Of a stretch of DNA of 64,000 bases, positions 26,467 to 35,915 are shown piece by piece. A program made the position numbers and the translations under genes. Positions within the stretch are counted from its first letter, which is position 1. Every line of letters begins with the position of its first letter. The notes under the pieces are model-generated. The model was given only the letters and a program-made list of their open reading frames with translations. It was not told the origin of the DNA and ran no database searches. Source of the stretch: an uncultured Alphaproteobacteria bacterium (GTDB lineage Bacteria > Pseudomonadota > Alphaproteobacteria > HIMB59 > GCA-002718135); assembly GCA_902601455.1 (NCBI GenBank), contig CACKNC010000001.1, positions 282,240 to 346,239 on the forward strand, given 5' to 3'.

Positions 26467-27530
26467 GGGGTTAATTTATACAAAGTTGTATTATTTTCAT
26501 CTGCAATTAAAAATATTTCCCCTTTAGAGTTTACTTCAATATCTCTAATTCTTCCTATTTTGTTTTTAAAGATTAATTGCTCTTCACCAAATCCATTTTC
26601 ATTTCTGGGAAGGTAGGATAGATATTGAAATTTAAGTGAGCCAATAAGTAGTGTATTTTTAAGTTCAGGAAATAAATCACCTTTATAGAACTTTATTCCT
26701 CCAACTCCTATTGATGGTACCCAAATATGATCTGGTGGAAGTAATCCGGGTTCCCATGTATTTCCATCACCTATTTTTGTTCCAGAATAATTGGTTCCAC
26801 CCCAGCCAACTCTTTTCCATCCATAATTTGTACCTCTGATAACCTTTCCAACAAAATCACCACCTTTAGGTCCATGATTAGATATAAAAACATCATTAGT
26901 TAAGGGATCTAAATCCATTCCTTGAGGATTGCGAACACCTATTTGATATACTTCCTCTGACCAGTCACTATTAGTCACAAAAGGATTATCTGCTGGTATT
27001 CTTCCATCTTTGTGAATTCTCACTATGCTTCCAACAGTATTAGATGGGTCTTGAGAAATCATTCCTTTTCCTCTTTCGCCAATACTTATATATAAAAAAT
27101 CATCTTTAATTGTTATTCGTGATCCAAAATGTTTAGCATTATTAATATAGGGCGTTGCTTCAAATATTAACTCGGAGTCAATTAAGGAATTATTATTTAG
27201 TGTTGATTTATAAACAGCTGTAGTGAGAAGTTTATTCTTCATTATCGAGCATGTGATCCAGATATTATTACCTTCAGAGATAATATCCAATAAACCTCCT
27301 TGACCCCAAGAGGCCACTGGTATTTTGTGAGATATAATTTTGGATGTATTATTTGATGTATCAAATAAAATTATTTGTGCAGTTTTTTTTTCCGTAATTA
27401 ATAATTTTGTTGAGTCTATCCAGGTCATGCCCCAAGGATAACTCAAGTTTATGGAAGATTTTTGAAGCGTGTATGCATGTATTTTGAGAGAAAACGTACA
27501 GAAGCAGATAAGTAATAGTAATTTTTTCAT
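26463..27530 (-). CDS. PQQ-dependent sugar dehydrogenase-like (GSDH/YliI family)
   Basis: A 355-residue exported beta-propeller with a signal peptide (about 1-19, ending IHAY). It belongs to the glucose/sorbosone dehydrogenase family: early PWGMTWIDS, GGLLDI, YISIGERG, the GVRNPQGMDLDP motif near the active site, SNHGPKGGD and NYGWKRVGWG. Such enzymes oxidise aldoses in the periplasm using PQQ and calcium. Its stop shares TTAA with the converging MFS gene. No PQQ biosynthesis genes are in the window. Confidence 0.88.
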   Translation of the reverse strand: MKKLLLLICFCTFSLKIHAYTLQKSSINLSYPWGMTWIDSTKLLITEKKTAQIILFDTSNNTSKIISHKIPVASWGQGGLLDIISEGNNIWITCSIMKNKLLTTAVYKSTLNNNSLIDSELIFEATPYINNAKHFGSRITIKDDFLYISIGERGKGMISQDPSNTVGSIVRIHKDGRIPADNPFVTNSDWSEEVYQIGVRNPQGMDLDPLTNDVFISNHGPKGGDFVGKVIRGTNYGWKRVGWGGTNYSGTKIGDGNTWEPGLLPPDHIWVPSIGVGGIKFYKGDLFPELKNTLLIGSLKFQYLSYLPRNENGFGEEQLIFKNKIGRIRDIEVNSKGEIFLIADENNTTLYKLTP

Positions 27531-27586
27531 TTATTTAAATACATTTTATTATGTTAAGATAAAAAAACAAATAATAAATTTAAATA

Positions 27587-28393
27587 ATGAAAACTATAAG
27601 CATTTCACAAATTCAATTCGAAGCCAAATCAACACCTTTTAAAAATGCTGAACTGTTAAAAAAATATTTTGAGAAAACCAAAAAATTTAAGCCTAATTTA
27701 ATTTGTACTCCAGAATGTTCAAATATTATAACAAATGATATTGATTATTTAAGAAAAAATACAACTTTTGAAAATGATTGCCCTATAATAAAGATGGCAA
27801 AGTTATACGCAAAAGAAAATAATGTTAACATTAATATAGGGTCACTTCTTCTCAAGATTAAAAATCAAAAGAAGTTAGTTAACAGATCATATTTCATCAA
27901 TACCAAAGGTAAGATTGCAAAAACATATGATAAAATTCATATGTTTGATGTCAATATTAATAAAAAAGAAACTCACCGAGAGTCAGATACATTTCATGCG
28001 GGAACTAATATAGTTCTATTGAATATAGATAAAATAAAAATAGGTTTAACAATTTGTTATGATTTAAGATTTCCAAATTTATTTAGAAAAATAGCTAAAA
28101 AGGGAGCTCAAATTATTTTGATGCCAGCAGCATTTACAGTTCCCTCTGGAAAAGCTCATTGGGAGGTGATGTTAAGGTCAAGAGCTATAGAAAATAGTTT
28201 GTTTCTTGTGGCAACAGATATGTGTGGAACTCACCACACAAATAGAAAAACTTACGGACATTCACTACTAGTAAATCCTTGGGGTAAAATAATAGCAAAG
28301 GCAAAGACTAAGCCAAAAATTCTAAATACAAACATTAATTTAGAAGAAGTTGAACATGCTCGAAATAAAATACCAGCTATCTTAAATGACTAA
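27587..28393 (+). CDS. Carbon-nitrogen hydrolase (Nit2/nitrilase superfamily)
   Basis: A 268-residue amidase. The Glu-Lys-Cys triad is visible as ICTPECSN (Glu near 46), YDKIHMFDV (Lys) and GLTICYDLRFPNLFR (Cys), with MPAAFTVPSGKAHWEVMLRSRAIEN characteristic of the Nit1/Nit2 branch, which hydrolyses deaminated glutathione or alpha-ketoglutaramate. It overlaps the methyltransferase gene by eight bases, so the two are co-transcribed. Confidence 0.92.
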   Translation: MKTISISQIQFEAKSTPFKNAELLKKYFEKTKKFKPNLICTPECSNIITNDIDYLRKNTTFENDCPIIKMAKLYAKENNVNINIGSLLLKIKNQKKLVNRSYFINTKGKIAKTYDKIHMFDVNINKKETHRESDTFHAGTNIVLLNIDKIKIGLTICYDLRFPNLFRKIAKKGAQIILMPAAFTVPSGKAHWEVMLRSRAIENSLFLVATDMCGTHHTNRKTYGHSLLVNPWGKIIAKAKTKPKILNTNINLEEVEHARNKIPAILND

Positions 28394-29006
28394 AGTAAAA
28401 TCATTAGTGGATGGTATTGGAAATGAGACTTTAACTGAAAAATATTATGATGAGTGGGCTTTAAGTTACGATCAAACATTAAAAAAATGGAACTATAAGG
28501 CGCCTTTAAAGGCAGTAAATGTGATGACTTTATTAAAAGAAAATATTAACTACAATTTAGACCTAGCCTGTGGAACAGGAATGTTTGCTGCTAAACTCAA
28601 AAAAAATTATCCCAATGTAACTATCGATGGTTGTGATATATCCTCCCAAAGTCTTAAAATTGCTAAGAATAAGACACTTTACAGAAAATTAATTAAACAA
28701 AGTTTTGAGAAAAAAATTAATATTTCAACAAAATATGACTCTGTGAGTATGATTGGCTCTATGACATATTGCAAAAAACCAAAAAAGTTACTCTCTTTAA
28801 TATTTGATTATTTAAAAAAAAATGGAATATTTATATTTACTCATAGAATTGATTTATGGGAGAAACAAAATTTTGATTTAATAGTCAATAATTTCAGTAA
28901 GTCTTTTCATCTTGTTCATAAATCAAGACCTTTGAATTATTTGCCACAAAATTCTTCTTTTTCAAATAAAATTAAAATAAGATTAGTTGTGTTAAAAAAA
29001 ATTTAA
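28386..29006 (+). CDS. Class I SAM-dependent methyltransferase
   Basis: A 206-residue protein with motif I LDLACGTGMFAAKL near residue 58, then DGCDISSQSLKIA and the post-I acidic region. It resembles WBSCR27-like small-molecule methyltransferases, with an N-terminal YYDEWALSYDQTLKKW. Co-transcribed with the nitrilase; substrate unknown. Its stop shares TTAA with the converging regulator. Confidence 0.85.
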   Translation: MTKVKSLVDGIGNETLTEKYYDEWALSYDQTLKKWNYKAPLKAVNVMTLLKENINYNLDLACGTGMFAAKLKKNYPNVTIDGCDISSQSLKIAKNKTLYRKLIKQSFEKKINISTKYDSVSMIGSMTYCKKPKKLLSLIFDYLKKNGIFIFTHRIDLWEKQNFDLIVNNFSKSFHLVHKSRPLNYLPQNSSFSNKIKIRLVVLKKI

Positions 29007-29392
29007 TTTTTTTTGTTAAATTGTTCCATTTTTTTTAATGTTTTATCACTTACGTGATGCTCTATACCCTCAGCGTCAGCCTCTGCTGTTCTAGCATCCA
29101 GACCAAGATTTTTTAGAAAAGTCAAAACTATGATATGTCTCTTTTTAGAAACACTAGCCACTTCTTGTCCTTTAAGTGTAAGAAAAATTGATCTGTAGGG
29201 TTCTTTTTTTACAAATCCTTGATTTTGTAATCTTTGAATTGTTTTATTTGCAGTTGCTTGGGCAATATCTAATTTACTCGCAATATCAACAATTCTTGCC
29301 TCGCCCTTAGTGTTTAAAAGATCAGCAATAATTTCAAGATAATCTTCTGTATTCTCTGTTTTGTGGGCGTCTCTGACTTTTTTGAATGACAT
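29003..29392 (-). CDS. mntR: Mn-dependent transcriptional regulator, MntR/DtxR family
   Basis: About 129 residues: winged helix (EDYLEIIADLLNTKGEARIVDIASKLDIAQATANKTIQRL) and metal-sensing dimerisation part (LTLKGQEVASVSKKRHIIVLTFL, then AEADAEGIEHHVSD with Glu/His ligands), lacking the SH3 domain of DtxR. It should repress Mn uptake genes when manganese is plentiful. I start at MSFKKVR; the in-frame ATG at 29431 would place the start within the likely operator. It is divergent from a predicted manganese transporter. Confidence 0.88.
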   Translation of the reverse strand: MSFKKVRDAHKTENTEDYLEIIADLLNTKGEARIVDIASKLDIAQATANKTIQRLQNQGFVKKEPYRSIFLTLKGQEVASVSKKRHIIVLTFLKNLGLDARTAEADAEGIEHHVSDKTLKKMEQFNKKN

Positions 29393-29437
29393 ATATTTAA
29401 TTATTTGTAATTTATAATATATCCATAGCATTATAAT

Positions 29438-29451
29438 ATAGCCATAGCTAT
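29438..29451. promoter_or_regulatory. Candidate MntR operator
   Basis: ATAGCCATAGCTAT is an inverted repeat (ATAGC and GCTAT, four-base spacer) in the short gap between mntR and the transporter gene, 17 bases before the transporter start. A related CCATAGC lies 20 bases to the left. The position and symmetry fit an autoregulated MntR site; the match to a known consensus was not checked. Confidence 0.5.
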
Positions 29452-29468
29452 ACTTTTTATATATAACT

Positions 29469-30641
29469 ATGCAAATGAATGCATTAATCTCAGCAATAAA
29501 AGATAAACAAAAAATTATGTTTGCTAATGAAGGCAGACTATTAAAAAAGTCATTTTTTGGACTAATAATACTTGCTCTCGCTTTTCAATCAGGAGAATTT
29601 GGAAATATAATCCGTGAGTCCATGGTTGATGCATATCTAGCCGTATCTGTGTTTGTAGGTTTTACATTAATGGTATTCATTGGTTTAGACTCTCTAACTA
29701 AATTTGATATCCATTCTTTTTTAGAAAAAACAAGAAATTTTCATGTGCCTATTGCGTCTTTTCTTGGAGCAATACCAGGGTGTGGAGGTGCTATAATTGT
29801 TGTTACGCAATATATACAAGGAAGAATCTCATTTGGCTCTTTAGTTGCCGTACTTACTGCAACAATGGGAGACGCTGCATTCTTAATTTTAGCTATGGAG
29901 CCATCAACTGGATTATTAATTTTTGTATTAGGTATATTTGTTGGAACCATATCTGGTTATGTCGTTGATTTAATTCACGGCCGCAGTTTTATGATGACAA
30001 ATTCTGATATTGAATTGGAATTTGAAAAATTAAAAAAAACATTTGTTTCAAAATTTAATATATTTTGGCTAATGTTATTTGTTCCTGGTTTTTTTATTGG
30101 CATACTTCTTGCGTTTCAAATAGATGTAGATACTTTTTTAAATCTACCAACAAACATAAGTATTGTTTTACTACTTGGGTCTACAGGAGCTATTTTATCA
30201 ATCTTTATGTGGTCACTAAACCCATTAAGTGACTTTCAGTGCTCTACAGATAAAAGTAGGGGATTTTTGTCTAGAGTAGTGGATACAACTAATTTTGTTA
30301 CAACATGGGTAATCAGTGGGTTTTTAGTTTTTGAAATATTCATGTATTTTACGAATATAGATTTAAAATTATTTTTTGACTTATGGCTTCCATTTGTACC
30401 TTTGATAGCAATCTTATTTGGATTTCTTCCTGGTTGTGGTCCACAAATTGTTGTCGCTACATTTTATTTAAATGGATACATTCCATTATCTGCTGAACTC
30501 GGCAATGCTATATCTAATGATGGTGATGCTTTATTTCCTGCTATAGCTCTCGCTCCCAAAGCTGCAATCTTAGCCACTATTTATAGCGCGTTTCCTGCTA
30601 TTATAGTAGCTTACACATATTTGATAATCTTTGAGCTATAA
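29469..30641 (+). CDS. Predicted manganese transporter, 10-TM ArsP_2/MntX-like family
   Basis: A 390-residue membrane protein with about ten helices and an internal two-fold repeat: [16 protein letters not shown] then GDAAFL (near 104 and 136), echoed by [16 protein letters not shown] then GDALFP (near 322 and 352). The family is the putative 10-TM heavy-metal transporter (PF11449); some alphaproteobacterial members are placed in Mn regulons. Location next to mntR supports manganese, but direction of transport is uncertain. Confidence 0.8.
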   Translation: MQMNALISAIKDKQKIMFANEGRLLKKSFFGLIILALAFQSGEFGNIIRESMVDAYLAVSVFVGFTLMVFIGLDSLTKFDIHSFLEKTRNFHVPIASFLGAIPGCGGAIIVVTQYIQGRISFGSLVAVLTATMGDAAFLILAMEPSTGLLIFVLGIFVGTISGYVVDLIHGRSFMMTNSDIELEFEKLKKTFVSKFNIFWLMLFVPGFFIGILLAFQIDVDTFLNLPTNISIVLLLGSTGAILSIFMWSLNPLSDFQCSTDKSRGFLSRVVDTTNFVTTWVISGFLVFEIFMYFTNIDLKLFFDLWLPFVPLIAILFGFLPGCGPQIVVATFYLNGYIPLSAELGNAISNDGDALFPAIALAPKAAILATIYSAFPAIIVAYTYLIIFEL

Positions 30642-30765
30642 AAAAACAAATTTACCAACTAAGATTTGTAAAAGTTGTAAAAAACCTTTTACCTGGAGAA
30701 AAAAATGGCAGAAAGATTGGGGAAACGTATTATATTGTTCAAAAAAATGTTCTAAAAAAAAATAG
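30631..30765 (+). CDS. DUF2256 zinc-ribbon protein, 44 residues, TTG start
   Basis: Reads [44 protein letters not shown]. The CxxC and CxxxC pairs plus PFTWRKKW are the hallmark of DUF2256, a tiny predicted zinc-binding family that is often next to cryptochrome/photolyase genes, as here. The TTG start overlaps the transporter end by 11 bases; no ATG is available before the domain. The photolyase homologue starts 31 bases downstream. Function unknown. Confidence 0.85.
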   Translation: MSYKKTNLPTKICKSCKKPFTWRKKWQKDWGNVLYCSKKCSKKK

Positions 30766-30796
30766 AAATATAAATTTTTTATCATATTTATAAATA

Positions 30797-32290
30797 GTGT
30801 CTCCAAAACCTCTATTCGTCATACTTGGCAATCAGCTTTTTCCATTAAACGAGATTAGCAGTTACAAAGACTCTTATTTTTTAATAGCTGAAGATTTTGA
30901 ATTGTGTACTTATGAAAAGCATCATAAGCATAAATTAATACTTTTTTTATCATCTATGAGAAAATATGCATCTAAATTAAAAAGTAAAAAATTTAATATT
31001 AAATATTATCAATTAAATAAAAAAAATATTAATCTTACTTATGAAGATAAATTAAATGATTTTATTAAAAGTAAAAATATTTCTGAAATTAACATGTTCG
31101 AGATTGAAGATAAATTTTTTGAAAAAAGAATTTTAAATTTTTCCAAAAAAAATAATGTTAAAATAAATTTTTTAGATAGTCCAATGTTTTTAAATACAAG
31201 AAATGACTTTAAAAAATATTTATCGAAAGTAAAAAAACCCTTTATGGCAAGTTATTATAAGCAACAAAGAATAGAAAAAAATATTCTTATGAATGGTGAT
31301 AAGCCTATTGGAGAGAAGTGGAGTTTTGATGAAGAAAATAGGAAAAAAATACCAGATAATTTCCCTATTCCGTCCCTTCCAAATTTTACTGAAGACATTG
31401 TTGTAAAAGGAGTAAAAAAAACTGTTGATGAATTTTTTTCTGATCATCCAGGTGATGTAAATAGTTTTTGGCTAGGAACTTCAAGAAAGGATGCGTTGAA
31501 AGCTCTTGATTTATTCATAAAAGATAAAATTACTAATTTTGGTGATTACGAAGATGCTGTAAAAAAAAATGTACCTTTTTTATTACACAGTGTTCTTAGT
31601 CCTTATTTAAATGTTGGATTAATCATACCGAAGGAAATAATAAAAAAAATACTAGATACTGGTAAAAATAAAAAAATACCACTTAACAGTTTAGAGGGTT
31701 TTATTAGACAGGTAATAGGATGGAGAGAGTTTATGAGAGGTATTTATCAAAATTATGAAGATAAACTTGAAAATACTAACTTTTTTAATCATCAAAGAAA
31801 ATTAACTGATGATTGGTATAATGGTACTACAGGTATAGATCCTATTGACGATGCAATTCAAGATGTAAATAAGTATGGATATGCGCACCATATCATAAGA
31901 TTGATGCATTTAAGCAATATTATGACTTTATCTCAACTGCATCCTAAAGAAATTTACAAATGGTTTATGGAGATGTTTGTTGATTCATCTGATTGGGTTA
32001 TGTCACCTAATGTATATGGAATGGGTACTTTTAGTGATGGGGGTATTTTTTCAACAAAACCATATATTTGTGGTTCAAATTATATCATTAAAATGAGCAA
32101 CTATAAAAAGGGTAACTGGTCTGACATTGTAGATGGCCTTTATTGGAATTTTATTCATACCAACAAAGATATTTTATCAAAAAATCCCAGAATGGGTATG
32201 GTAATGATGTCTTACAGAAAACTAAAGGAGGATAGAAAAGATTATTTGCTAAAAATAGCAAATGAATTTATTGCTAAAAAAACCATATAA
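30797..32290 (+). CDS. Cryptochrome/photolyase family protein of the FeS-BCP type, lacking cluster cysteines
   Basis: A 497-residue flavoprotein of the bacterial (6-4) photolyase/PhrB-CryB group: N-terminal antenna domain (LFVILGNQLFP), then the FAD domain with IRQVIGWREFMRGIY, YAHHIIRLMHLSNI and the SPNVYGMGTFSDGG loop. GTG start. Well-studied members bind a 4Fe-4S cluster through four cysteines. This protein has only two cysteines in total (residue 37 and the YICGS segment), and the usual cysteine region reads MSNYKKGNWSDIVDGLYW. It likely repairs UV lesions or senses light without a cluster. Confidence 0.9.
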   Translation: MSPKPLFVILGNQLFPLNEISSYKDSYFLIAEDFELCTYEKHHKHKLILFLSSMRKYASKLKSKKFNIKYYQLNKKNINLTYEDKLNDFIKSKNISEINMFEIEDKFFEKRILNFSKKNNVKINFLDSPMFLNTRNDFKKYLSKVKKPFMASYYKQQRIEKNILMNGDKPIGEKWSFDEENRKKIPDNFPIPSLPNFTEDIVVKGVKKTVDEFFSDHPGDVNSFWLGTSRKDALKALDLFIKDKITNFGDYEDAVKKNVPFLLHSVLSPYLNVGLIIPKEIIKKILDTGKNKKIPLNSLEGFIRQVIGWREFMRGIYQNYEDKLENTNFFNHQRKLTDDWYNGTTGIDPIDDAIQDVNKYGYAHHIIRLMHLSNIMTLSQLHPKEIYKWFMEMFVDSSDWVMSPNVYGMGTFSDGGIFSTKPYICGSNYIIKMSNYKKGNWSDIVDGLYWNFIHTNKDILSKNPRMGMVMMSYRKLKEDRKDYLLKIANEFIAKKTI

Positions 32291-32303
32291 AAAACATTAT
32301 TTC

Positions 32304-32438
32304 ATGAGAGATAAGATTAATACAAAAAGATCTGAACATAAACAAAAACTTAAAGAAGTAAGAATTTCTAGATTAGAAAAACAACTTAAATCAAATATTC
32401 TTAAAAGAAAGAAAGCATCAAAAAAAAATAATGGATAA
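32304..32438 (+). CDS. 44-residue basic protein overlapping murA, unknown
   Basis: Reads MRDKINTKRSEHKQKLKEV, RISRLEKQLKSNILKRKKA, SKKNNG. Very Lys/Arg-rich and helical; could bind nucleic acid. Its stop overlaps the murA start by eight bases, which suggests coupling. No family recognised; low-complexity A-rich DNA makes chance reading frames more likely, hence modest confidence. Confidence 0.45.
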   Translation: MRDKINTKRSEHKQKLKEVRISRLEKQLKSNILKRKKASKKNNG

Positions 32439-33687
32439 ATTAATTATTAAAGGTTGTGCTAATTTAAGCGGAGAAATATCAATTAAAGGATCAAAAAATT
32501 CGGCCCTACCAATTATGGTAAGTGCTCTTTTATCTGAGGATACTCTTAAATTAAGAAATATTCCTAAACTTGCTGATATAGAAAATATGTCCAAACTTTT
32601 GCGCAATTATGGATCTATTATAAAATCAAAAAGTGATAGTATTGAAATTAATTGTAAGAAAATTATTAACAAAGACGCTGACTACGATATAGTTAGAAAA
32701 ATGAGAGCTTCTATTTTAATATTAGGACCTCTTTTATCTAGATTTGGAAAAGCTAAAATTTCGCTTCCTGGAGGATGTGCAATTGGAACCAGACCAATTG
32801 ATATACACTTAGACGGATTAAAAAAATTAGGAGCTAACTTTAAAGTTGAAAATGGTTATGTAGTTGGACAAGTTAATAACCAATTAATTGGTAGTCATAT
32901 TAAATTATCTTTTCCAAGTGTTGGAGCAACAGAGAATATAATGATGGCAGCTGTAAAAGCCAAAGGGAAGACTATTATTGAAAATGCGGCAAAAGAACCT
33001 GAGATAATAGATTTAGCAAATTGTCTAAACAAAATGGGTGCAAACATCAAAATAACGAAAAAAGGAACTATCAATATAATTGGTGTAAAAAAGCTACATA
33101 AAGCAAATCATAATATAATGAGTGATAGAATTGTCGCGGGTACATTTATAATTGCTGCAGTTATGTTAAACAAAAAATTTGAAGTAAAAGATGTTGATAC
33201 AAAACATATTGAAGCTTTAATTTCTGCTTTAAAAAATATGGGTGCTAATATTAAATTAAAAAAAAATAGCATTAAAATTATGCCCACAAATGAATTGAAT
33301 GGTATTAAAATTCAAACATCTCCACATCCAGGTTTTCCAACTGACCTACAAGCTCAAATGATGGCTTTAATGAGTTTAGCTAATGGTAAATCACAAATAA
33401 AAGAAAATATTTTTGAAAATAGATTTATGCATGTACCTGAGTTAAACCGCTTAGGAGCTAAAATAAGAGTAAAGAAAGATGTGGCTTTTATTTCAGGCTC
33501 AAGAAATTTCAAAGGAGCTCAAGTGATGGCCAGTGATCTAAGAGCAAGTGTAAGTTTGGTCTTGGCAGCGCTTTGTGCCGAGGGTGAAAGTGAAATTAAT
33601 AGAGTTTATCACTTAGATCGTGGTTACGAAAAGATTGAAAACACCCTTGGTAAACTTGGCCCATCCATAAAAAGAGAAAAAAATTAA
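32431..33687 (+). CDS. murA: UDP-N-acetylglucosamine 1-carboxyvinyltransferase
   Basis: First committed enzyme of peptidoglycan synthesis, adding enolpyruvate to UDP-GlcNAc in the cytoplasm. The 418 residues form the inside-out barrel with GSKNSALPIMVSALLSE, the active-site loop GGCAIGTRPIDIHLDGLKKLG with the Cys targeted by fosfomycin, and ASDLRASVSLVLAAL near the end. It is followed by hisG after 45 bases. Confidence 0.96.
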   Translation: MDKLIIKGCANLSGEISIKGSKNSALPIMVSALLSEDTLKLRNIPKLADIENMSKLLRNYGSIIKSKSDSIEINCKKIINKDADYDIVRKMRASILILGPLLSRFGKAKISLPGGCAIGTRPIDIHLDGLKKLGANFKVENGYVVGQVNNQLIGSHIKLSFPSVGATENIMMAAVKAKGKTIIENAAKEPEIIDLANCLNKMGANIKITKKGTINIIGVKKLHKANHNIMSDRIVAGTFIIAAVMLNKKFEVKDVDTKHIEALISALKNMGANIKLKKNSIKIMPTNELNGIKIQTSPHPGFPTDLQAQMMALMSLANGKSQIKENIFENRFMHVPELNRLGAKIRVKKDVAFISGSRNFKGAQVMASDLRASVSLVLAALCAEGESEINRVYHLDRGYEKIENTLGKLGPSIKREKN

Positions 33688-33732
33688 GTTTTTATAGTTT
33701 TTTATGACCTCTAGATATAAAAGCTCAAAATT

Positions 33733-34380
33733 ATGTCTAAAATTATTATAGCTATACCGAGAGGTAGAATAATTGGAGAGTTAAGAAAAATTTTATTGAA
33801 AACAACTTTTGCCCCTGAAGCAGAAATGTTTAATGATAAATCAAGAAAATTAACTTTTTTATCTAAAAATAAGGAAGTAAATTTTATCAAAGTAAGAGCT
33901 TTTGATGCATGTACATTTGTAGCTTTTGGAGCAGCACAAATTGGAATAGCGGGTGAAGATGTTATAAGAGAATTTGATTATTCTGAAATCTATGCCCCTT
34001 TAGAGCTAAACATAGGTCATTGTCGTTTATCGGTAGCAGCTTTAAAAACACTTTTAAAAAAAGAAGATCCAGAAACTTGGAGTAATATTAGAGTTGCAAC
34101 AAAATACCCTAATATAAGTAAAGATTATTTTGCAAATAAGGGAATTCAAGTTGAGGCAATTAAATTAAATGGCTCAATGGAATTAGCCCCTTCATTAAAT
34201 ATGTGTAGAAGAATAGTAGATTTAGTCTCAACTGGTGCTACCTTAAAAGCAAATGGTCTTAAAGAGATTGATGAAATTATGAAAGTCCAATCAAAATTGA
34301 TTATCAATAGATCTGCATTTAAGACAAATAATAAAAAAATACAAAGTATAATAGATGAATTTAAATCATTAATAAAATGA
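33733..34380 (+). CDS. hisG: ATP phosphoribosyltransferase, catalytic subunit (short form)
   Basis: First step of histidine synthesis, joining ATP and PRPP. The 215-residue short form lacks the C-terminal feedback domain and normally needs HisZ, which is not in this window. Typical segments are IAIPRGRI, FGAAQIGIAGEDVI, VATKYPNISKDYF and the PRPP loop DLVSTGATLKANGL. It overlaps hisD by four bases. Confidence 0.95.
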   Translation: MSKIIIAIPRGRIIGELRKILLKTTFAPEAEMFNDKSRKLTFLSKNKEVNFIKVRAFDACTFVAFGAAQIGIAGEDVIREFDYSEIYAPLELNIGHCRLSVAALKTLLKKEDPETWSNIRVATKYPNISKDYFANKGIQVEAIKLNGSMELAPSLNMCRRIVDLVSTGATLKANGLKEIDEIMKVQSKLIINRSAFKTNNKKIQSIIDEFKSLIK

Positions 34381-35669
34381 AAGTAATAAAATATACTTCT
34401 GAAAATTTTTGGCAGCTTTTAGACGAACATCTTTCTTTAAGGCAAATAGAGACTAATGCAAAAATCGATGAGGTAGTTAAATCAATTTTAGAAGATGTTA
34501 AAAGATTTGGGGATGAAAAAATAATTCAATTTGCTGCAGATTTTGATAAAGTTTCACTAAAAAAAAACGACATAAAAATACCAAATTTAAAAAAATTATA
34601 TTCACTGAGTCAATTAAATAAAGAAACTATAGAGAGTTTTAAAATTGCAATAAATAACATACAGAAATTCCATCAAAAGCAATTACCTGAAAACTATGAA
34701 GTTATAAATATGAATGCAAGACTTCAATCTATTTGGAGGCCAATGGATTCTGTTGGATTGTATGTACCTGGAGGTAATGCGGTATATCCCTCATCTTTAA
34801 TAATGTCAGTTGTTCCTGCTCAAATTGCTGGTGTAAAAAGAATTGTTTGTGTTACTCCACCAACTGATAATTTTAATCCTTATGTAGCTTATTTATTAGA
34901 TGAATTGGGAATTAATGAAGTTTATCAAATTGGAGGTGCTCAAGCTATTGCTGCATTAGCATATGGTACAAATACTATTAAGCCAGTAAATAAAATCTTT
35001 GGACCGGGAAATGCTTATGTAGCTTCTGCTAAAAAACAAGTTTTTGGTAAAGTAGGGATAGACCTGGTGGCAGGTCCATCGGAAATAGTTGTTGTTGCAG
35101 ATGATAATAATAATCCTGAATGGGTAGCTACTGATTTAATGGCTCAAGCAGAACATGATGAAAATGCTCAATCAATTCTTATAACTAATAGCAAGATATT
35201 TGCCGACAAAGTTTTAGATAGAATTGAAAATTTAAAAAAAGGGCTAAGTAAAAAAGAGATAATCAATACTAGTTTACAAAAACATGGACTAATAATATTA
35301 ATGGATGACCTTAATTTATCTTCTGATATTATTAATAAAATTGGTCCTGAACATTTGCATTTACAATCAACTGAAAAAGACGAGATTTTAAACAAGGTAA
35401 ATAATGCAGGTGGAATTTTTTTAGGTAATTACTCAACTGAAGCTTTTGGAGATTATATAGCAGGAACAAACCATGTTCTTCCAACATCTGGTGCAGCTAA
35501 ATTTTCTTCAGGCTTGGGAGTTATCGATTTTATGAAAAAAAGTTCAATAGTTGAAATTAATAAAACAAGTTTTAACACACTATCAAAACATGTAGAAAAT
35601 ATAGCTGATGTTGAAAATCTAGATGCGCACAAATTATCAGTTACAATTAGACAAACTAAAAAAAATTAA
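34377..35669 (+). CDS. hisD: Histidinol dehydrogenase
   Basis: Oxidises L-histidinol to histidine in two NAD-linked steps. Length 430. Visible are the substrate loop VGLYVPGGNAVYPSSLIM, the QIGGAQAIAALAYGT segment, FGPGNAYVASAKKQV, the catalytic Glu-His in NKIGPEHLHLQS, and DYIAGTNHVLPTSGAAKF with zinc ligands. Part of the murA-hisG-hisD-infA-yacG run common in alphaproteobacteria. Confidence 0.96.
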   Translation: MKVIKYTSENFWQLLDEHLSLRQIETNAKIDEVVKSILEDVKRFGDEKIIQFAADFDKVSLKKNDIKIPNLKKLYSLSQLNKETIESFKIAINNIQKFHQKQLPENYEVINMNARLQSIWRPMDSVGLYVPGGNAVYPSSLIMSVVPAQIAGVKRIVCVTPPTDNFNPYVAYLLDELGINEVYQIGGAQAIAALAYGTNTIKPVNKIFGPGNAYVASAKKQVFGKVGIDLVAGPSEIVVVADDNNNPEWVATDLMAQAEHDENAQSILITNSKIFADKVLDRIENLKKGLSKKEIINTSLQKHGLIILMDDLNLSSDIINKIGPEHLHLQSTEKDEILNKVNNAGGIFLGNYSTEAFGDYIAGTNHVLPTSGAAKFSSGLGVIDFMKKSSIVEINKTSFNTLSKHVENIADVENLDAHKLSVTIRQTKKN

Positions 35670-35696
35670 TTATAAAACTTCAAAAAAGGAAAATAA

Positions 35697-35915
35697 ATGC
35701 CAAAAGAGGGATCAATAGAGTTTCAAGGTGTAGTATTAGAGCTATTACCAAATGCAATGTTTAAAGTTAAGTTAGAAAATGACCATGAAATATTAGCTCA
35801 TTCATCAGGAAAAATGAGAAAAAATAGAATTCGAGTTTTGGCTGGAGACAAGGTTACTGTTGAAATGACCCCATATGACCTTACTAAAGGTCGAATAACA
35901 TTTAGATGGAAATAG
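35697..35915 (+). CDS. infA: Translation initiation factor IF-1
   Basis: A 72-residue S1-like OB-fold protein binding the ribosomal A site during initiation. [40 protein letters not shown] and SPYDL-like [15 protein letters not shown] are the standard sequence. AAAGGA precedes the ATG. Its end overlaps yacG by ten bases. Confidence 0.97.
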   Translation: MPKEGSIEFQGVVLELLPNAMFKVKLENDHEILAHSSGKMRKNRIRVLAGDKVTVEMTPYDLTKGRITFRWK

